The notes below the pieces were generated by a model. That model made no database searches. It was not told the DNA's origin and saw only the letters and a program-made list of their open reading frames with translations. Below are positions 14,311-17,619 of a stretch of DNA of 17,619 bases, one piece after another. Each line of letters starts with the position of its first letter. The stretch's first letter is position 1. The stretch comes from Lachnospiraceae bacterium UBA7188 (GTDB taxonomy: Bacteria; Bacillota; Clostridia; Lachnospirales; Lachnospiraceae), in contig DKVC01000232.1 of assembly GCA_002490995.1 (NCBI GenBank), positions 44,660 to 62,278 of the forward strand. The letters run 5' to 3'. Position numbers and translations under genes: made by a program.

Positions 14311-15582
14311 TTAATCGGCCTGGTAAACAACCGCCCCGGAAGAAATGGTATACATTACCCTGCCGGTGAGATTCCATCCGGTGAACGGCGTATTGGATGC
14401 TCTGGAAGCATAATGTCCCGGAATCACTTCGGCTGCAGTGTCTATCAGCACCAGATCAGCCGGACCGTTCTCAGCCAGGTATCCCGCATCCAGATGATAC
14501 AGGCCGGCGGGATTGGTGCTCATCAGGCGCAGCAGCTGGCGCATGGTAAGATAGCCCGCCTGTACCAGCTGTGTGACAGCCAGGGGCAGCGCCGTCTCCA
14601 GGCCGATAATCCCGCTTGGCGCCTTTGTCAGGGGTCTTGCCTTTTCCTCCGCGGTATGCGGCGCGTGGTCGGTGGCTATGATATCAATGGTGCCGTCCAC
14701 AAGCCCCTGAATAATCGCCAGCCGGTCCGCTTCTTCCCGCAGGGGCGGGTTCATTTTGGCCAGGGTTCCGTATTGGATCACGGCGTCCTCGGTAAGGGTA
14801 AAATGATGCGGTGTGGCTTCCGCATGGATATTGCCTCCCTTTTTCCGAGCCCTGCGAACCAGTTCTACGGATTCCCGTGCGCTGATGTGCTGTATATTGA
14901 TATTTGCCCCCGTTTCCAGCGCCAGCTGCAAATCTCTCTCTACCAGGCTGATTTCCGCTTCTCTGGGAGAGCCTTCGATGCCGTAATGGGAGCTTGCTTT
15001 TCCCCGGTTGATACCGTTTTCCGCAATCAGATCCGGATTTTCTTCATGAAAGCTGACAGGCATGTCCAGCCTGGCGGTTTGTTCCATGGCACTTCGCACC
15101 AGTTCCCTGTCCATCAGGGGGACACCGTCATCCGTAAATCCCACGGCGCCATGCTCTGCCAGTGTTTCCATGGGAGTCAGTTCCTTTCCCTGCATTCCCA
15201 GTGTTACATTGGCACAGGACAGCACATGGATTCCCGTCTGTTTTCCCCTGTCAAGCACATACCGCAGCGTATCCACATTGTCGATGGGGGGATTTGTATT
15301 TCCCATCATTACAACTGTGGTAAAACCGCCCCCTGCAGCCGCTTTTGCACCTGTCAGAATGTCCTCCTTATCCGGAAAGCCGGGATCCCGGAAATGGACA
15401 TGCACATCCACAAGCCCCGGGGCAACCAGAAGGCCTTCTGCGTCAATGACCTGACAATCCTTTTCGGGAGGGGTAAGCTGTTGTCCGATCTTCTGTATTC
15501 TGTCTGCTTCAATCAGCAGGTCGTATTTGCCTTCCAGACCGGATTTCGGGTCAATCATGTAGCCGCCTCGTATCAGTAACAT
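14311..15582 (-). CDS. pyrC: Dihydroorotase, class I
   Basis: A 423-residue dihydroorotase that interconverts carbamoyl-aspartate and dihydroorotate in de novo pyrimidine synthesis in the cytoplasm. Zinc ligands and active-site motifs are complete: DVHVHFRDPG (59-68, H61 and H63), D151/D152 in FTDDGVP, H179 in FHEE, H232 in QHISAR and D305 in ATDHAPH (303-309). The length is normal for the class I enzyme. AGGAGGAAGAC directly precedes the ATG. It lies 43 bases after the PAS gene and 112 bases before the GrpE-like gene, all on one strand with no terminator between, so the group may share one transcript. No other pyrimidine gene is present in the window. Confidence 0.97.
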   Translation of the reverse strand: MLLIRGGYMIDPKSGLEGKYDLLIEADRIQKIGQQLTPPEKDCQVIDAEGLLVAPGLVDVHVHFRDPGFPDKEDILTGAKAAAGGGFTTVVMMGNTNPPIDNVDTLRYVLDRGKQTGIHVLSCANVTLGMQGKELTPMETLAEHGAVGFTDDGVPLMDRELVRSAMEQTARLDMPVSFHEENPDLIAENGINRGKASSHYGIEGSPREAEISLVERDLQLALETGANINIQHISARESVELVRRARKKGGNIHAEATPHHFTLTEDAVIQYGTLAKMNPPLREEADRLAIIQGLVDGTIDIIATDHAPHTAEEKARPLTKAPSGIIGLETALPLAVTQLVQAGYLTMRQLLRLMSTNPAGLYHLDAGYLAENGPADLVLIDTAAEVIPGHYASRASNTPFTGWNLTGRVMYTISSGAVVYQAD

Positions 15583-15625
15583 GTCTTCCTCCTGTTTTCA
15601 AAATAGAACCATACTGCTTCTCAGA

Positions 15626-16024
15626 TTAGCCGCGGGCAAAATGGTACAGGTTGTCCGTTTCCCGGTCTCTGTATTCATGTTTTTCATAATAGCCGATCAG
15701 CCCATTGTCTGCATCCCTCAATGCCACCATGTAGACATCCTTATTTTCCTTTTCGTTGTGGAATGTATAGACGATATTGTGGTTTTCGCTTTCCCGGAAC
15801 CATGCCAGTATCTGCTCTATCCGTTCCTTCGATGCCGGGTTATGGCAGTCAAGAAGACATTTTCCCAGTAATTCCGCGCCGCCCCGTTTTGCGTAGCGTT
15901 CCACTGCGGCTGGGTTCATATAGATGATTTCATGCTGTATATTGCAGACCACAACCGCGCTGCGGTCAGTGTCTATGATGCTTTTCAGGTACGGATATAA
16001 CTCTGTTTCTGTTATTTTTGCCAT
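15626..16024 (-). CDS. Small PAS-domain protein
   Basis: A 132-residue stand-alone PAS-fold protein related to the PAS region of DUF438 proteins (PAS_10 type). Visible hallmarks are an N-terminal helix, VVVCNIQHEIIYMNPAA (about 25-41), GKCLLDCHNPASKERIEQIL (about 54-73) and the terminal beta strands VYTFHNEKENKDVYMVALRD followed by GYYEKHEYRDRE. Conserved His and Cys residues (CHNP, TFHNE) could bind a ligand or cofactor. No output or enzymatic domain is attached, so it would act as a sensor or binding protein. AAGGAT lies about 11 bases before the ATG, and a good promoter lies about 30 bases further upstream. It begins the stretch leading into pyrC; a functional link to pyrimidine synthesis is not shown. 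Confidence 0.85.
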   Translation of the reverse strand: MAKITETELYPYLKSIIDTDRSAVVVCNIQHEIIYMNPAAVERYAKRGGAELLGKCLLDCHNPASKERIEQILAWFRESENHNIVYTFHNEKENKDVYMVALRDADNGLIGYYEKHEYRDRETDNLYHFARG

Positions 16025-16059
16025 TGATATGCCATCCTTTGCAATATTTCATCATATGC

Positions 16060-16088
16060 ATTTTAACATACTGCATTCCCGTTGTAAA
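16060..16088 (-). promoter_or_regulatory. Sigma-A-type promoter for PAS-pyrC and perhaps the chaperone genes
   Basis: On the minus strand there is TTTACA (16083-16088), a 17-base spacer, then TAAAAT (16060-16065). Each hexamer matches five of six consensus bases. The leader before the ATG at 16024 would be about 28 bases. Confidence 0.7.
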
Positions 16089-16113
16089 TCACTTCTATTC
16101 AATTTGGAGTTGT

Positions 16114-16136
16114 TGCAGGCATTTTCTTTGCCTGCA
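16114..16136. repeat. Perfect inverted repeat upstream of the PAS promoter
   Basis: TGCAGGC (16114-16120) pairs with GCCTGCA (16130-16136) around nine bases. It lies about 26 bases upstream of the -35 and directly beyond the hisIE terminator. It could be an operator or a second 3' stem. Confidence 0.5.
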
Positions 16137-16138
16137 CG

Positions 16139-16180
16139 AAAAAAGGACTGCCAGATCCATGATATCCGGCAGTCCTTTTT
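16139..16180. terminator. Intrinsic terminator of the hisIE gene
   Basis: GGACTGCC (16145-16152) pairs with GGCAGTCC (16168-16175). The stem is flanked by six A residues and five T residues, giving a T-tract in both directions. It lies about 60 bases beyond the hisIE stop codon. Confidence 0.88.
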
Positions 16181-16193
16181 GGAACAATGTTCC
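16181..16193. other. Small hairpin next to the hisIE terminator
   Basis: GGAAC-AAT-GTTCC is a perfect five-pair stem with a three-base loop, abutting the terminator on the side nearer the hisIE stop codon. Its function is unknown. Confidence 0.45.
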
Positions 16194-16241
16194 ATGCAAA
16201 CCATACAAAAATTCCGGCTGAAAGACCCTCCCTTCCCGGCG

Positions 16242-17528
16242 TTAACGGTTCGCCAGCTCCACCGCAATTTCCTCCCAGCTGATACCCTTCTGTACCATGA
16301 GCACCATCATATGATAGAGGAAATCGCTCATCTCATATTTTACCTCATTGACACCCGGATTCTTGGCGGCAATTACAATCTCCGTGGCTTCCTCTCCCAG
16401 CTTTTTCAGGATTTTGTCGATTCCCTTATCAAAGAGATAGTTGGTGTAGGAGCCCTCCTTCGGGTGCACTTTCCTGTCCTTAATGACATCCAGCACTTCT
16501 TCCAGAACCTGGAGCGGATTGGTGGCTTCTTCATAGTCCTTTTTCGTAATCTCGTTGAAAAAGCAGCTTCTGGCGCCGGTATGGCAGGCGGCACCCACCT
16601 GGGAAACCTTTGCCAGAATGGTATCCATATCACAGTCCGCGGTAAGGCTTTTCACATACTGGAAATGACCGCTGGTCTCCCCCTTCAGCCAGAGCTGTCC
16701 CCTGCTTCTGCTGAAATAAGTCATTCTGCCCGTGTGAATGGTCTGCTCATAAGCTTCTTCATTCATATATGCCATCATCAGGACTTCCTGCGTGCGGTAA
16801 TCCTGTACAATCACCGGCACCATTCCGTCCCCGTTCTTCTTAAAGTCATCCCACTGATAAGCGGCTTCAAAGGTTTCCACCAGGATTCCGTTCTCCTTGC
16901 ACAGATTTTTCAGGGTTAAAATATCACGGTAGTTGTCGTTGATCGTATTGCCTGTGACCCCGCACACATTCTGGTATGAGAAGATTTCCATCAGCTTATT
17001 CAGGGCAATCTGGTTCACCTGGACATAAAAAGGAAGAGTGGTCAGCTTCTCCGTCTCCCGGATCTGATGCGGGTTCATCAGAAGGAGGGCGGAAACATAC
17101 TGCTCCAGCAGTTCCTTATTGGCTGCTACCACATTTGAATTATCGTAAGAGGCAAGAATTTTATTCCTGCCGAATTTCAGGGAAACTTCCTCCGTAATGG
17201 CAATATTGCTTTCCTTCGTGTAATCCAGCACCGCGCGCCTGCAGCCGGCATAGAGGAGCTTTTTCACATCCTCCATGCGCTTTATGTTCCCTGCGCCTAT
17301 GACCTCCATCTCGGCAGCCGCGCAGATCTCCTTAATCATGTCCAGAGCTTCCTCATGCGCCTGGTCGCCCTGGGACAGATCAAAGACAATCAGTCCGTCC
17401 GCGTTGTTTTCATTGTAAAGGCTGACCAGCCGCAGCGGGTCTGTCTCTACTACAGACATGTCATCCAGACGCCGTACCGCATGGCCGTTATATAAATAGA
17501 TACATGGTACAAATTTTTTCACAATCAT
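16242..17528 (-). CDS. hisI: HisIE with HisA/HisF-like N-terminal barrel
   Basis: A 428-residue fusion. Residues about 226-325 are phosphoribosyl-AMP cyclohydrolase (HisI): YFSRSRGQLWLKGETSG (271-287), metal ligands in DCDMD (298-302), C315 and C322. Residues about 340-428 are phosphoribosyl-ATP pyrophosphatase (HisE), with GEEATE (378-383) and E399/D402. Together they perform the second and third steps of histidine synthesis. Residues 1-220 are HisA/HisF-like: GHAVRRL (15-21), IVFDLSQG and a phosphate-loop-like GAGNI (78-82). In HisF the first catalytic Asp lies in the CLDV strand; here the strand reads PCIYLYNG, with Tyr11 in its place. D129 may match the second Asp. The barrel may therefore be inactive or altered. 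GAGGT precedes the ATG. The terminator at 16139-16180 ends the transcript, probably the last gene of a his operon to the right. Confidence 0.93.
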   Translation of the reverse strand: MIVKKFVPCIYLYNGHAVRRLDDMSVVETDPLRLVSLYNENNADGLIVFDLSQGDQAHEEALDMIKEICAAAEMEVIGAGNIKRMEDVKKLLYAGCRRAVLDYTKESNIAITEEVSLKFGRNKILASYDNSNVVAANKELLEQYVSALLLMNPHQIRETEKLTTLPFYVQVNQIALNKLMEIFSYQNVCGVTGNTINDNYRDILTLKNLCKENGILVETFEAAYQWDDFKKNGDGMVPVIVQDYRTQEVLMMAYMNEEAYEQTIHTGRMTYFSRSRGQLWLKGETSGHFQYVKSLTADCDMDTILAKVSQVGAACHTGARSCFFNEITKKDYEEATNPLQVLEEVLDVIKDRKVHPKEGSYTNYLFDKGIDKILKKLGEEATEIVIAAKNPGVNEVKYEMSDFLYHMMVLMVQKGISWEEIAVELANR

Positions 17529-17619
17529 TGGAGTACCTCATTTGTTTTATCGGGCTTTGGGAATTCACTTCTTTGTACCCGTGTGTACTTTGGTTCTTTT
17601 TAGGAATTGTCGGAAAATA
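17529..17619. other. Upstream region of hisIE, nothing else recognised
   Basis: This contains the SD of hisIE (GAGGT on the minus strand) and AT-rich sequence with stops on the minus strand. No promoter is convincing, in keeping with an intercistronic gap to a gene beyond the window. Confidence 0.4.

Noticed and set aside
14199..14330. N-terminal extension of the GrpE-like protein overlapping the end of pyrC
   Set aside because: The 44 added residues show no coiled-coil character and no SD support. The start at 14198 fits better.

Overview
The window looks like chromosomal DNA of a mid-GC Clostridia member, most likely a Lachnospiraceae. This is an inference from the protein families and their arrangement: a TIGR03960-type radical SAM protein, a HisIE with a HisA/HisF-like N-terminal barrel, a HelD helicase, a MoxR/DUF58 module and strong purine-rich Shine-Dalgarno (SD) sequences. 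Nine protein genes lie on the minus strand and one small gene lies on the plus strand. No rRNA, tRNA, CRISPR array, transposase or phage gene was seen. No gene-free gap exceeds about 260 bases.

Reading leftward in the direction of transcription: a fused histidine-pathway gene (16242-17528) ends at a clear terminator (16139-16180). A good sigma-A-type promoter (16060-16088) then starts a run of a PAS-domain protein, dihydroorotase (pyrC), a cryptic GrpE-like protein, a shortened Hsp70, and a J-domain/repeat/SEC-C protein. That run ends at a strong bidirectional terminator (10279-10308). The last three genes form a compact accessory Hsp70 set: nucleotide exchange factor, ATPase chaperone and co-chaperone. 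Its J domain carries S-P-E where HPD is expected.

Next is a 1217-residue HelD-type helicase (6513-10166). After a 270-residue low-complexity linker its C-terminus resembles the N-terminal beta-sandwich domain of GH31 glycosidases, and it stops where the catalytic barrel would begin. A small membrane protein (5951-6337, plus strand) converges on it. The 175 bases between their stop codons hold interleaved perfect inverted repeats.

Divergent from the small gene is a MoxR ATPase - DUF58 - DUF4129-like membrane protein operon (5798 down to 2402) that lacks the usual transglutaminase domain. The leftmost gene (157-2310) is a TIGR03960-type radical SAM protein. Its N-terminus is extended by a 36-bp minisatellite encoding twelve-residue repeats.

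The most novel-looking items are the helicase/GH31-N fusion, the divergent Hsp70 set, and in-frame tandem repeats in two unrelated genes.
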